Source of the DNA: Chara braunii | Lineage: Eukaryota > Streptophyta > Charophyceae > Charales > Characeae | NCBI GenBank assembly: GCA_003427395.1 | Contig: BFEA01000181.1 | Coordinates: forward strand, 1,658,843 to 1,722,842 | Reading direction: 5' to 3' | Length of the DNA stretch: 64,000 nucleotides | Part shown: one piece after another, positions 32,050 to 42,101 of the stretch | Numbering within the stretch: position 1 is the first letter of the stretch | Layout: each line of letters starts with the position of its first letter | Notes under the pieces: model-generated | What the model was told of the DNA's origin: nothing | Databases searched by the model: none | The model's input: only the letters and a program-made list of their open reading frames with translations | Position numbers and translations under genes: made by a program

Positions 32050-32195
32050 GCCCTTTCACACCATGGAATGATGATGATGGATGTCTGGTCTGCATTGCGA
32101 TATTGATTGTTCGGATCATTGGTATTTAAGCCTTCCGCTGTGCTATCTTGTACTTAGACAGGTCGGTTCTTGTTCTGGTCTGCACCTTTACAGTA

Positions 32196-33043
32196 TGCAA
32201 CACACATAATACAAGATAACGCAGCGGAAGACTAATATACCAATGGGCTGAACAATCAATGTTGCAATGCAGACCAAACATACATCATCATCATTCCATG
32301 GTGTGAAGGAGCCTGACGCTCACACAGGAAGAATGTGCCAGTCCCCAACCATACACAGACGAAGAGGAGGGGGGTTAGACGAAGAAGAGGGGAAGATGGG
32401 AATGTCTTCAACACCAAGTCTTCGGTACAGGTCCCAAATATACCTCGTCCAATGTCTCAATCCCAATATCCAGTCTGAATTCAAATGTCGTCAAGTCTCA
32501 AAGTCACCAATCCCTCTTCTCTCGTAGTCTGCAGATACTGAGAAGTTAGGTAGCGAGAGGGTGAGGGAGAGACGGTGGACTTAGAAGAGAAAGAAGAAGA
32601 ACTCTCTCTCTCTCTCTCAGTCCGGTATACCTCGTGACTGCCTGCAGCCTTCAGGGCGGGCCAATCTTATATAGTGCTGGCCCGTCAAAGAGGCTGCTCT
32701 TGCCAATGCCAAAACGTACCAAAACGTGCCAGACCCTGGTGTTGAAGTTCAAACAAAGGTTGTCTTGAAAACAGGCCTTATGAGGGCCTGAAAATGGCCC
32801 TCGTTTTCAGACTTTTAGGCTGAAACGACACTGGGCCTGTAGGCCCTCGTTTTAAAGGCTTTCAGGCTGCAACTACACAGGGCTTGTAGGCCCTTGTTTT
32901 CAGGCTTTCAGGCTGAAAACGACACACGGCCTGTAGGCCCTTGTTTTCAGGCTTTCAGGCTGAAAACGACACAAGGCCTGTAGGGCCCTTACTTTTCCTT
33001 GTTTGGTCGGGCCCTCGACCGTGTGGATGCGCAGTATGCCACA
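32196..33043 (-). mobile_element. inverted copy of the same LTR, internally deleted
   Basis: On the minus strand it begins TGTGGCATACTGCGC at 33,043 and ends ...GTGTGTTGCA at 32,196. It matches the LTR at 31,019-32,160 over both ends, with five 47-bp U3 repeats (32,760-32,985) instead of about four. It lacks roughly 300 bp between TATA and the pyrimidine-rich region, including the GCCATAGC motif. Only 35 bp separate the two inverted copies. Confidence 0.85.
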
Positions 33044-33047
33044 CAGA

Positions 33048-33068
33048 CTCTTTCCATGTAGGAAAGAG
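33048..33068 (+). other. 8-bp perfect hairpin at LTR junction
   Basis: CTCTTTCC and GGAAAGAG flank ATGTA, five bases beyond the start of the inverted LTR. Possibly the edge of the next LTR remnant. Confidence 0.6.
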
Positions 33069-33645
33069 CTCGCTGCCTGGGGGCTCATTCAGGTACTTGC
33101 CAGTTTGTGCGGCAGCGCTGCTGGAGCATAGGCTCGCGTGCTGCTGTGCGCTTTAGGGCAAGGTGTTGTGCGCGTGCTGCCCTCAGCCTAGCCTCCATAG
33201 TTGGCTGGGGCTTGGACTACAGTGAGGCGCAGAGGTGGTCTTCGGGTGTACAGAGGGAAGACGTGGGTGAAAGTCGAGGGAGAGAGAGAAGGATGATGAT
33301 GATGATGATGTGAGGGCACATACCTGGTATTGGCGATGGTCTGCATTGGGCGACATCTTCAAGTACTTCGTTGGCTGCTGACGTCAACAGTTGCATGGTC
33401 AATTAGTAGGCAGACAGTAGCTGTGTGGGAGGTAGGCTGGGCGCCAAGCGCCAAGTAGGGAGAAGGGCTTGCACACTTATGTTGGTGGTGGCGAAAGCAA
33501 GCTCTCATTGACATTTGATTTTCCATGTTACGATTCTCCATTAGTGTTATATTGGTGCAATGCTGCTTTCTGCATGCGGTGAAACTTTCTGGCTTTCAAT
33601 GTGATTGTGCATTCTGGATATTGTCATCTCACTATTGCTCATAAT
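33060..33645 (+). mobile_element. LTR remnant, left arm of an inverted pair
   Basis: Reads as an LTR with GCCTCCATAGTTGG (near 33,190), TACCTG (about 33,322) and GGGCGCCAAGCGCC (33,439-33,452) in the usual order. It matches 34,466-35,045 in reverse complement, including TTACGATTCTCCATT near 33,530 and the TGATG microsatellite near 33,295. Confidence 0.7.
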
Positions 33646-33769
33646 ATTTGACCCCGAAACCCTAATTTCAATTTTGGACCCATTTCTCAGGATCTGAAAA
33701 TAGGGGTCCTGGATAACCACTTCTATGTTGCGCATAGTTAGCGATAGAGATACTCTGTTTACAAGGGAA

Positions 33770-34480
33770 CAATGGCAGTTAATGAAGGTCTACAGATCTA
33801 AGTTAGCTATATCATCTAGCCGCCGCACTAAGACAAATGGCCAGACCGAGCAGATGCACAAGGACCTACATCAGGCACTGCGTATGTATTTAAACCACTA
33901 GTACTTGGCCCAGCTATTGGCCGCGAAAAAAAAAAGAGTAGAAACGTTCCTAGTCGAATGAATTTGGGCACCCTTGTAGTAGCCCGTACGTTTCCTAAAA
34001 TTGTGGTGTGTTAACGGGCACGACTCGCGGAAGTATTGGTGGTTTAAGACCAGACCAGGTACATTGGGATGAGCATCTTCCCACAGTAGCTAGTGCACAT
34101 AATAACTCGGTTCGCCTAGCTACCTCGCAAACCCCGACGCCCCATAGACATCCGGATCAGATCCAAAGGTTGCCACTTGGCACATGTGAGTTTGCCATTC
34201 AATATGAGAAGGATTTGCAACGTGTGGCTGAGAACATCTGAAAGGCCCAACATCAGATGATAGTCTGGGTCAAGTCTAAAGAGTTCATCCCCGAGGACAA
34301 GATTTTTCAAGACTGTAGTAAGTGCTAGATGTCAAAGGTGACGCAGATGGATCGTCATACACCATTGAGATTCCACCCCATCTGCACACCTATCCCGTTT
34401 TTCATGCTTCTAAGCTCCTTCCCTGTGTGACTGATGATGCATTTCCCTCACGCAGATCTATGCGCAAGGAAAATGAGCAA
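33770..34480 (+). pseudogene. gypsy integrase C-terminal fragment
   Basis: Decayed + strand integrase pieces. SRRTKTNGQTEQMHKDLHQA (about 33,820-33,880) contains the catalytic Glu region. WDEHLPTVASAHNNSVRLAT follows, then VWVKSKEFIPEDKI, and in another frame HLHTYPVFHASKLLPC (about 34,380-34,430). The wording matches the integrase at 22,484-24,173, so it is a fragment of that family. It sits between the two arms of an inverted LTR pair, with about 100 bp of unrelated sequence interrupting it near 33,910-34,005. Confidence 0.8.
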
Positions 34481-35045
34481 TAGCGAGATGCCAATCTCCA
34501 GCATACACAATCACATTGAAGGCCAGACAGTATCACAATATCCAGAAAGCAGAAATGCACCAATATAACACCAATGGAGAATCGTAACACTGAAAACTAG
34601 TGTCAATGAGAGCTTGCTCTCGCCACCACCGACACGATTGTCCAGGACCTACCTCCTACTTGGCGCTCGGCGCCCAACCTACTCCCTACACAGCTACAGT
34701 CTGCCTGCTAATTGACGATGCAAATGTTGACGTCAGCAGCCCACAAAGTACTTGAAGATGTCGCCCATGGCAGACCATCGCCAATACCAGGTATGCGCCC
34801 TCACATCATCATCATCATCATCCTTCTCTCTCTCCCCTGTCTTCTCCCACGTCTTCCCTCTTGTACACCCGAAGACCACACCTGCTCCTCACTGTAGTCC
34901 AAGCCGAACCAGCTATGGAGGCTGGGCTATCAGCGCCTTGCTCCTTGCACGACCGCAGACGTTAGCGCCTCGCCTCTCAACACCAGCAGCAGCCCACGAG
35001 CGTCCGCTCCAGCAGTATGCGAGTGCCTGAATGAGATCCAGGCAG
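34466..35045 (-). mobile_element. LTR remnant, right arm of an inverted pair
   Basis: Reverse-complement match to 33,060-33,645: AGAATCGTAACA near 34,580, the GGCGCTCGGCGCC region near 34,663-34,675, CCAGGTATGCG near 34,787 and the ATC microsatellite near 34,807. Similarity ends near 35,045, where a minus-strand integrase fragment begins. Confidence 0.7.
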
Positions 35046-35061
35046 CATGGGGGTACGTGAA

Positions 35062-35480
35062 TCACGTAGGAAGGTCCAACCTCTCGATCGCCACTATGTC
35101 TAGGATCTCCCATGGACCGAAGTACTGTGGCATTAGTTTCCTGGAGATACCTACTTCCTGTCCCAGTTCAGATGACTTGACCCAGACTCTGTCCCCTACC
35201 TGAAACTTAGAAGGTCGTCTATGCTTGTTCTCCGATGCAATCATAGCATCCTAAGACTTTCTAATATTTTCTACGGCCTGCTGCAGCATCTGTTCATATT
35301 CGACAACGAACTCTATGCTGCTTGGTGTTGCAGTTGCCTGGTTTTCGAGCAGTAGGTAGTCAAGCGCGGATCTGGGTTTCCAACCAAGATGCAGTTGGTT
35401 GGGAGTCCTGCCAGTAGTGTTGTGCACAGCATTGTTGTACAGGCTCGCAACGAGTGGTAGCTTCTCGTCCCAGTCGTCCT
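35062..35480 (-). pseudogene. gypsy integrase C-terminal fragment, minus strand
   Basis: Reading down from 35,480: QDDWDEKLPLVASLYNNAVH, NQLHLGWKPRSALDYLLLEN, a stop near 35,252, then SENKHRRPSKFQVGDRVWVK and ISRKLMPQYFGPWEILDIV. It matches the element at 13,178-15,672 closely. It is cut exactly at 35,480 by the large terminal repeat, so it is probably flanking DNA into which the giant element or its remnant was placed. Confidence 0.85.
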
Positions 35481-36306
35481 GACTGCAGGAAGAGTCTATA
35501 ATGAGATTTGTGTGTATATATATATGTTTGATTGTGATAATTGTTGGAGGAAGGCAAGAATGCCTTCAGAGGTCTCGGTCAAGGCCCGCGTCCCTGGTTA
35601 TGGCCCTGCGTGCAAGGAAGAGGCTAGGGGCACCTAACGAGAGGTCGGCGTTTGTCTAGAACAAAAGGGGAGAGGACAGTTGAGAGGGGCCGCTGAGACT
35701 TATGTTGTAGTACGTATGCCCAGTACACCTGTGTCCTAGTGTCAGGACAATGGAGACCCAAGTTGGAACCCTGGTGGCATATAGTTACGAGGGTTTGGAT
35801 TGCTGGAGGCCTCAACCCTGAGTCTGTCGGCTAATCGGATTGGTTCATTTCTCGTCAACATCTTTGAAGTTGAATGGATTTATAGCTTTTCGATTTTGTG
35901 GAGCGACGGGGACGTGTGTGCGCGCAAGCTTTAAGGCGCACGTGTGATCTTTTTTCTTTGAATTGTTCATAAGGCCGGCATAGTCAGCCGGCCTGGGCTT
36001 TATTTATTGATTAAGGTAAGGACATCAAAGTTTNCGTCCCTCTACTCCGTACGTTCGATCGGCGGTAGGTTTGCCGNGCGGAGTCCAGCCATGGTGTAAT
36101 ATGAACAAACCGGCGTGAACGTCTAGTGCTCGCNCGCTCGATAGCGGATNGAGGAGTGGCCCGGGCGCNTTCTTAGGCCCTAAGCGTTACGCTCCGAAGG
36201 AATAGGACCGTGCCTAGGCAAGGCGTCCCAAAACATCATGGGGGAGTCCGCGGTGGTATGGTGTGCGTAGGAGGTACGTAGGACCCTCCTCTGCGACAAA
36301 TTTTAG

Positions 36307-36323
36307 ATATCCCACTGGGATAT
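36307..36323 (+). other. 17-bp palindrome in the terminal repeat
   Basis: ATATCCCA, one C, TGGGATAT: a perfect 8-bp inverted repeat with a single central base, present in both copies of the terminal repeat (also near 59,272). Confidence 0.8.
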
Positions 36324-36934
36324 GGGCTAATGCCGCCAAAGTCGTCACCAGGGCCTGCCTCACTTAAGCTATGCTCAAGGATGGTTAGCGGGCCACGCCC
36401 CCTCTCTGGTCATAACTCAGAATAACGCCAACGACCAGGTGTAGGTCCGCGCTACGAGGCTGACTGATCCGGCAGGGGAGTTACAACACACTCCTTAGNG
36501 GGTTTCCACTTCTGTGCGGAGGCAGTGAAAGCAGATNAAGCAAGGAGGCTGCTGCACCAAGGCCACGGTGCCAGTGAACCGGCTATACAGACGAAGGACT
36601 GACTGAGTCATCTGACCGAAGGTACTCTTCGAAGTTCTGCGCAGCACAACTCGTATTGCCGACCGGAGTTATTACACAAATGTGAGAACGCGCGGTATCG
36701 AGATTGGTGTCAACAGCGCTAAGGAAAGCGNCAGGGAGAGGAGACAAAGTCGACGGGATGGTNAAAGTGGTAGGGTGAACCTGGACACGAAATTGTATCA
36801 GGTACGTGCGGAGTGGGGGGAGAAGAGGCATGCAGAAAATCGTTGAACCTGGACATGATAAGGGGACGGGTGCGCNCGGGTCGGATATGGCGGAGCAACG
36901 ACGAAAGGCCGGGCGAAGGAAAAGANACATAACC

Positions 36935-37662
36935 CGCCNGTTTGTTGATGAAAACGGGCGAGAAAATAGNCTACTCAGGGGATTTAGACTAAGGCGACCT
37001 CGAATCTGTGTTTAGTTTAGGAGGAAAGTNAGTAGAATGAGAGGTTAGTAACGAAAGAGGTGCGCGGTGGTGTCGGGAGAAAAGNTATGGTGGATAGGAA
37101 AGTACATAGTTCGGTCGATCCTTGACAGAATCGAACGAACCAGGAGTCGAAGTTGGGGTTTGNGAATGAGGCGAGTTGAATGGTAGAGTTAGATTTAGAT
37201 GAGGATTAGTAGATTGGGAGTTAGTAAGGAAAGTTAGTGCGTAGAGGTATCAGGAGATGGCGGAGATGGTGGGGATAAGGATCGAGGTTTCGCTCGACTC
37301 ACGATAGAATCGAGCGAGGTAAGAATGGGGATTGGGATTTTCTACNTCGACGAATCTANATCAGTGGTTAGTTTGATTGGTAGACTAGTANGTGAAAGAT
37401 TAGTAAGAGAGTTGTTGCGCGGAGCTATNGCGACGAAGGAGAAGTGAGGGAAGGAGATGTCGATTCCTACCCGTTTCTTGACGAAATCGCGTGAGGGAAG
37501 GCTCGTCTCGGGGGTTTTTTGTNGCAGCAAGGTGGTTTGAGAGGTTAGTTTCTAGTGTTAGTCTCTTGGCTTTGAAATATGATAGAGGAGCTGCGCCCGG
37601 GGAGTAGTTAGTTTTTGTCTAAATGAGGAATGAATCTAGCCGCGTTTGCGGACAGATTCATT
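36935..37662 (+). repeat. array of hairpins at ~178-bp spacing in the terminal repeat
   Basis: Hairpin centres at 36,948 (stem CGCCNGTTT/AAACGGGCG), 37,125 (TTCGGTCGAT/ATCGAACGAA, one mismatch), 37,303 (TCGCTCGA/TCGAGCGA) and 37,481 (imperfect, ACCCGTTTC/GAAATCGCGT) are 177, 178 and 178 bp apart. Three of the loops contain TTGA. A fifth strong hairpin, AATGAATCT...AGATTCATT with inner CCGC/GCGG, lies at 37,629-37,662. Weak similarity between hairpins (GTTAGTAA..GAAAG..GTGCG) shows these are old tandem units. The array is present again at +22,965 bp. Confidence 0.85.
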
Positions 37663-38809
37663 CGTTTTCTTTACATCCCTTCGAAGCGAGTAGCGTGAGT
37701 CTNAGGCCAGCCGCGAGCCGGGAGACTTACCTGTTGCCCTGCGTGTTGTTTATCCTGCCAATGGAAGTAGCCCCGCTAGTGTCCACNTACGAGGCCTGGC
37801 TGGCAAAGCAGGATGAGTCGAAAGTCGAGCTACAGAATACCGCCAAAGGTCGAGCTACAAAGCACTGTGTGTCAGTAGCGGGTGATTTTATCGATGCGCT
37901 TTTCCATATTCCAGCGGATGGTTTATTCTCAGTTGTTCTCCTGATAGGTGCGGAAGCTTACCTGTGGAAGCGTGCCACGTAAGAGTGAGTCGGGACTCGA
38001 AGCTACTGTGCATGACAGCGGGCAGATCGGAGTCTGGGCTGCTCGGGTATACCGAGGTCTGTGTTAGCAAGGAATTCACCCTCCCTTTCACGTGGTGAAT
38101 ATCTGGAATTTGGAGTATGACACAACAACAGATGGGTATGAACTAGTAAAGGAGAGGACATACTTGGTCACGCATTTGTTGTTGCAAGAGAAAGGAGATC
38201 CGTACGGGACAGACCGGACCAATCAGAGAAGAGTTGTGGGGCTGAAAGCTTACCTGCCCGTCGGCCGCGGGGACTGCAGATTGATCCACTGATTAGTGTA
38301 CCATTCATTTCACAAACCTGTGCGTCAATGGGCTAGTCACGGAAGGGCAGGTTTACATATTTTGCTAGTATGCTGCCTACTTCGATGTACCAAGTAGTGA
38401 GAAATGAACAGCAGGAGTGGTAGACTCGCCTGCTGGCCAGCGGGCCTGCCATCATAGCAGCTGAAGTAACAAAGAGGCCAATTGTGAGGTCTGAAGACTT
38501 GCTTGTTAGTCAATGGGGCGAGCATATTTTTGACTGACTACGGTATCATTCGTAGTCGCGGTCATCAACCAGTTTCTGCTGCTCATGCTCCTCGTGGTCA
38601 TCGTGCGTTGCTGAGTTTGGCAGTGTTTCACTAGTCATTGTTTCGCGAAGACGCATTACTTGGCCATTACACAGCCTGCATTTCAAATAGAACAAAGAAC
38701 AGGACTGTATGAAGAGGACAGTAAAAGAAAGTTTTGAAGGGAGTGAGCCAGAACTACAAGGGAGGGTCCCGCGCTACCCTTGAGTGCTGTCGGACCGATG
38801 CGCGCGACA

Positions 38810-38827
38810 GGTTGCGCCGTTGCCGGC
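38810..38827 (+). other. primer-binding site, tRNA-Asp type (imperfect)
   Basis: GCGCCGTTGCCGG (38,815-38,827) matches the core of the primer site used by plant Athila/Tat-like gypsy elements (TGGCGCCGTTGCCGG). It immediately follows the LTR end. The first bases are altered (GGTTG instead of TGG). Confidence 0.7.
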
Positions 38828-39190
38828 AATAACGGTTGTCCCTGGTGGAACGACATCCGGGTATAATTTTGAGAGAGGAAATAGGCACAAAGGACAGAGT
38901 ATATAATATCTGGTCGGACTACTTATGATGGAACGACCGTTATAATAAGTGTTATCGTTGAACTGATTGATTGCTTGGGTTAGAAAGTTATAAAGGAGAC
39001 CCTATAGCGGGGGAAAGGGTCGTACTAAGACAAGTTCCTTAGGAATGGAAATAAGGTAGGACCTGTTAGGCCCGAGCCATTGGCTAGTTATGGTAGAGGT
39101 CTAATATGGGATGTGATAGGATCGGACTGCTGAACAAAGTGGTGTGGTTTTCTTAAAACAGGGAAAGGCGAGTAAAGACAGCACGCAAAA

Positions 39191-40809
39191 ATGTCGGGGC
39201 CGATAGCAGATGGCGAGGGGAGAGTCCTGACACTTGAACCTCATTGAGGCATTGGATAAGCGGGAAAGGACGCCAAGCAATGTCCCCAAAGTTGACACTT
39301 TCCACTTCAACGGGGAATGGGTCTCTGATTGGTTGGACTTGGTGGAGCAAGCCTTGGTGGGATTATCGGATGAAGTAAAGTTCAGCCGCATCCTGAAGTA
39401 TGTACTTCATGTCCACCATCAGGAGGTGGAGAAGGTTGTAAACACGGCCAATGGTAGCTGGGCCCATTTAAGGATGGGATGCGGAGGAAGTATAGGTTGG
39501 GCGATGGACTGCTGACCACAGCAGACCTAGAAGCCATGAACAGGGACGACTTCACCACGGTGGGGGCGTTCGTGCAGGAGTTCAAGAAGAAGGCAAGGAA
39601 AGTTCATGGCATCTTTTTTTTTTTTTTTTTTTTTCTCAGAGGAAGCCCAATGTGTTATCTTTTTGGGACTGCTCACCGTCGCGGAGGCTGCAGAGCTAAC
39701 AAGCCATGGAGGAGGGAGCGAGAAACTCACGTGGGCCACTATTGATAAAGGCGTGGCAGAGGGGAGTTTGGATGAAGTGGAACAACACCAGATGCGCCTG
39801 CAAAGGCGTAAGAGGAAGGAGAGGGACGCCACAGCGTCCGGAACCCCTGGAGTAAGAAGGATTGTCAATGACGTACTAGCGGAATTGGGCTACGGAAAAG
39901 ACGCAGTGATTCAAAGAAAAGTAGTGACAGCAATCCAAGGCAAGGGGAAAGTTCCAGTAATAGAGGAAGATGTCCAAGAAGAGTGGGAAGAAGAGGAGCC
40001 GGTGCCCCAACACCTCTCGAAAGCGCTACGTAAGCAGCGCAACTTAACACAAGGGGGGCAAGGTTCAGGGAAGGGGCAGGCGCCCCAAGTACTGGTAGTA
40101 GCATCGCCCAGTGCGTTGGCACCGTCAAGTAATGGGAACCCTCGCAAGCAGCGGTACCACCATTCGGGCAGTGGCCATGGCTGTATTCAACACTTTTGTG
40201 CCATGGGGGAGCCCGGCCCCATCTGGGCAAATGATACCTTACGCAGGGCCCCAGACGAGTATGCCACCACCGAGTTACCCTGCGGCACAGGCCCAGCCCA
40301 TGGTACCGCCTCCGTCGCCCGCGCCGAGTTCACATGGTAGCGTGGCAGGAGGGGGGGACCAGGGTCTGGGTAACCAAGGGAATGGAGGGAGAGGTGGTGG
40401 AAGAGAGCGAGGTAGAAACGGCGGAGGCCGAGGAGGAGGGCGCTGGGATAACCAGGGCCACCAAAGCCAAGAGAATCAAGGAGGTCAGGGGTATGGCAGA
40501 ACCCGTTTCGATTGGAGAACCGCCATATGCCAGCATTGTGATAAACAGGGTCATACTATACGATTTTGCAATACTAGGCAGGAAGATGAAAGAGTGGGAT
40601 TGATCTACTCCAACAGGGACGATATATTTGATCAGTTTGGAGACCATATTGATAGGAAGGTCCCTCGCGGAGTAAGGGCAGAAGCTCTCAGAAGGGTGGC
40701 GGCACGACAAGTGCCGCTTGCCACTTTCAGATTGTGGCAAGAGAGGGATGACCCGCCGATAGGAGTAGAAGAAGTGGAAGGCGACGAAGAGGTGACTCAA
40801 AGACTATAG
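39191..40809 (+). pseudogene. Gag of the giant element
   Basis: Possible start at ATG 39,191 (MSGPIADGEGRVLT). The Gag core follows in a second frame: KVDTFHFNGEWVSDWLDLVE and SDEVKFSRILKYV (about 39,290-39,420), then RRKYRLGDGLLTTADLEAMN and TVGAFVQEFKKKARKVHGI to 39,613. A 21-T run interrupts the text, after which it resumes SEEAQCVIFLGLLTVAEAAE. A Pro/Gly-rich segment leads to a zinc knuckle, CQHCDKQGHTIRFC (about 40,531-40,575, C-X2-C-X4-H-X4-C). At least three frame changes occur before the stop at 40,809. Protease lies downstream on the same strand. Confidence 0.8.
39614..39634 (+). repeat. 21-T run inside gag
   Basis: Uninterrupted T tract followed by CTCAG and AGGAAG. Coding similarity resumes directly after it, so the tract is an insertion or expansion within a Ser/Ile codon region. 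It looks like a polypyrimidine-plus-CAG splice acceptor. Confidence 0.9.
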
Positions 40810-41619
40810 GCAGGGGTCATAAAGGAAGAGCCTATAGTCATAGAGTCAGACGACGAGAGTGAGGATGAAAAGGTCGAGCCAGCGTCTATCCTTTTGGGGA
40901 AAATGGAAGATTTGTGGGACAAAATGGGTCGGTACCGGCATAAGCTGATGGACATATGTGAATAGGTAGAGAGTTGGAGGGCTGGTATCCCCAAGGTCTT
41001 CCTTTATGATTCAGGTCCTGAATCTATGCCGGGAAGGCAAGGATACCCTGGAGTTACCACGGTGAGTTCAGGGCCCCGGTTTGGAATGACCCACAGGCCC
41101 CCTACTCCGTTGGCACGAGCCGCATTGGCCGCACGGACTAGGGGACAGGCAAAGGCGGGGGTAGGCCAGGACCCACCTCAGAGAGAGCCAGAGCCAGAAC
41201 GGAGAAAGGAGCCTGTGGAGGTAGAGGACGATGATGATGAAGATGAAGAGGATGAGAGGCTCCGACAAGAGGAAGACCGGGCGGCCGAGCAAAGAGCGAG
41301 GAAAAGGGGATCCCAGGAAGAAGCCGAACCAGTCTTGCGTGACACAACGCCAAAGAAGAAGAAATACGCGGTCCGGCTTGAGGAAGGTTTTGATGTGGAA
41401 AGAGTGATTGACAGGCTGCTTGAGGGTTATAATGATCTCATGACCCTGAAGGAGATTTTGGCATCCACCCCAAGGCTTCGTAATGAGCTAAATGGTAGGC
41501 TTTCGAGGCGCCTGGTGCCAAGCGTCCATCTTAGTGTAATCCTGCCTAAGGAAGTGGAGTGGGCGGACCCGGAACGAAAATGGACTGGAAATGTGTGGCC
41601 TGCGCAACGGTGGATTTAG
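40810..41619 (+). pseudogene. Gag-Pol spacer with acidic region
   Basis: After the stop at 40,807-40,809 the same frame continues AGVIKEEPIVIESDDESEDE, a second stop occurs near 40,965, and an open stretch (41,026-41,619) encodes a long acidic run (EVEDDDDEDEEDERL, near 41,219-41,262), an Arg/Glu-rich segment and the pre-protease segment FDVERVIDRLLEGYNDLMTL. No catalytic motif is seen. The position between nucleocapsid and protease suggests a polyprotein linker. Confidence 0.65.
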
Positions 41620-41948
41620 TGGTAAAAGGTTCCAAGTGCGCAGCAATGGTGGATACGAGAGCAGAGATGAATATTATCCGCGAGGCTGGCGCAGTCAAAT
41701 ATGGTCAAATATGGGCTGGACATAAACCGTTCGGATTGTGGCATTTTGCACGGGGCAAACTGCAAGGCCGTGTTCTGCGGGACAAACTGCAAGGCCGTGT
41801 TCTGCGGGACCGCCTCGAATGTGCTCCTAGAGACCGGGAGAGTAAAAGCCAGGACTTGTTTTTTCGTAATGCCAAATGTGGACCACGACATTCTTCTGGG
41901 GAGATCATTTTTATGCAGGACATAGACTCTGATGTTCAAAAAACATGA
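41559..41948 (+). pseudogene. gypsy aspartic protease with altered active site and 27-bp duplication
   Basis: CAAMVDTRAEMNIIREA (about 41,638-41,688) is the active site; the Gly of the Asp-Thr/Ser-Gly triad is Arg here. A 27-bp tandem duplication (AAACTGCAAGGCCGTGTTCT... at about 41,757 and 41,784) doubles nine residues (NCKAVFCGT). The C-terminal motif VMPNVDHDILLGRSFL (about 41,867-41,915) lies in another frame. It resembles the minus-strand protease at 5,700-6,219 (LDHDCILGAPFL), pointing to related elements. Confidence 0.8.
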
Positions 41949-42101
41949 TGGGTCGCTGATCCTGATTTTATGTGATCCAGCATGTGGGAATTACGAGGTA
42001 TTTACCTGCCGAAATACCGGGCCTCGGAGCTTAAGGAACAGACCTAACCTAACCCTGGTTCCTTCACTATTGAAGAGTTAGAAGGCGAGCACCGAAGGCT
42101 T

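Larger units (their letters stand above)
31019..32160 (+). mobile_element. 3' LTR of chromovirus-like element
   Basis: Begins TGTGGCATAC right after the polypurine tract and ends ...TACTTAGACA, 1,142 bp. From the left it has 47-bp U3 repeats (31,078-31,270), a TATA box (31,433-31,440), TACCTG abutting GGCGCCATAGC (31,665-31,682) and a hairpin (32,021-32,049). A second copy of the family lies in inverted orientation at 32,196-33,043, which supports the left end. No 5' partner was found upstream of 25,107. Confidence 0.85.
35481..38809 (+). mobile_element. left copy of ~3.3-kb terminal repeat (5' LTR, 5' end missing)
   Basis: Near-identical to 58,444-61,786 apart from a few substitutions and small indels, such as a 2-bp TA gain and a ~20-bp gain in the right copy. 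It ends GATGCGCGCGACA at 38,809, directly before an Asp-type primer site, so it is the end of a 5' LTR. Its left edge, GACTGCAGGAAGAG, lacks the TG of an LTR and lies flush against foreign integrase sequence, so the LTR is probably truncated. Twenty-three single N positions occur. It contains the regularly spaced hairpins (36,935-37,662) and three CTTACCTG sites. No protein-coding region. Confidence 0.85.
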
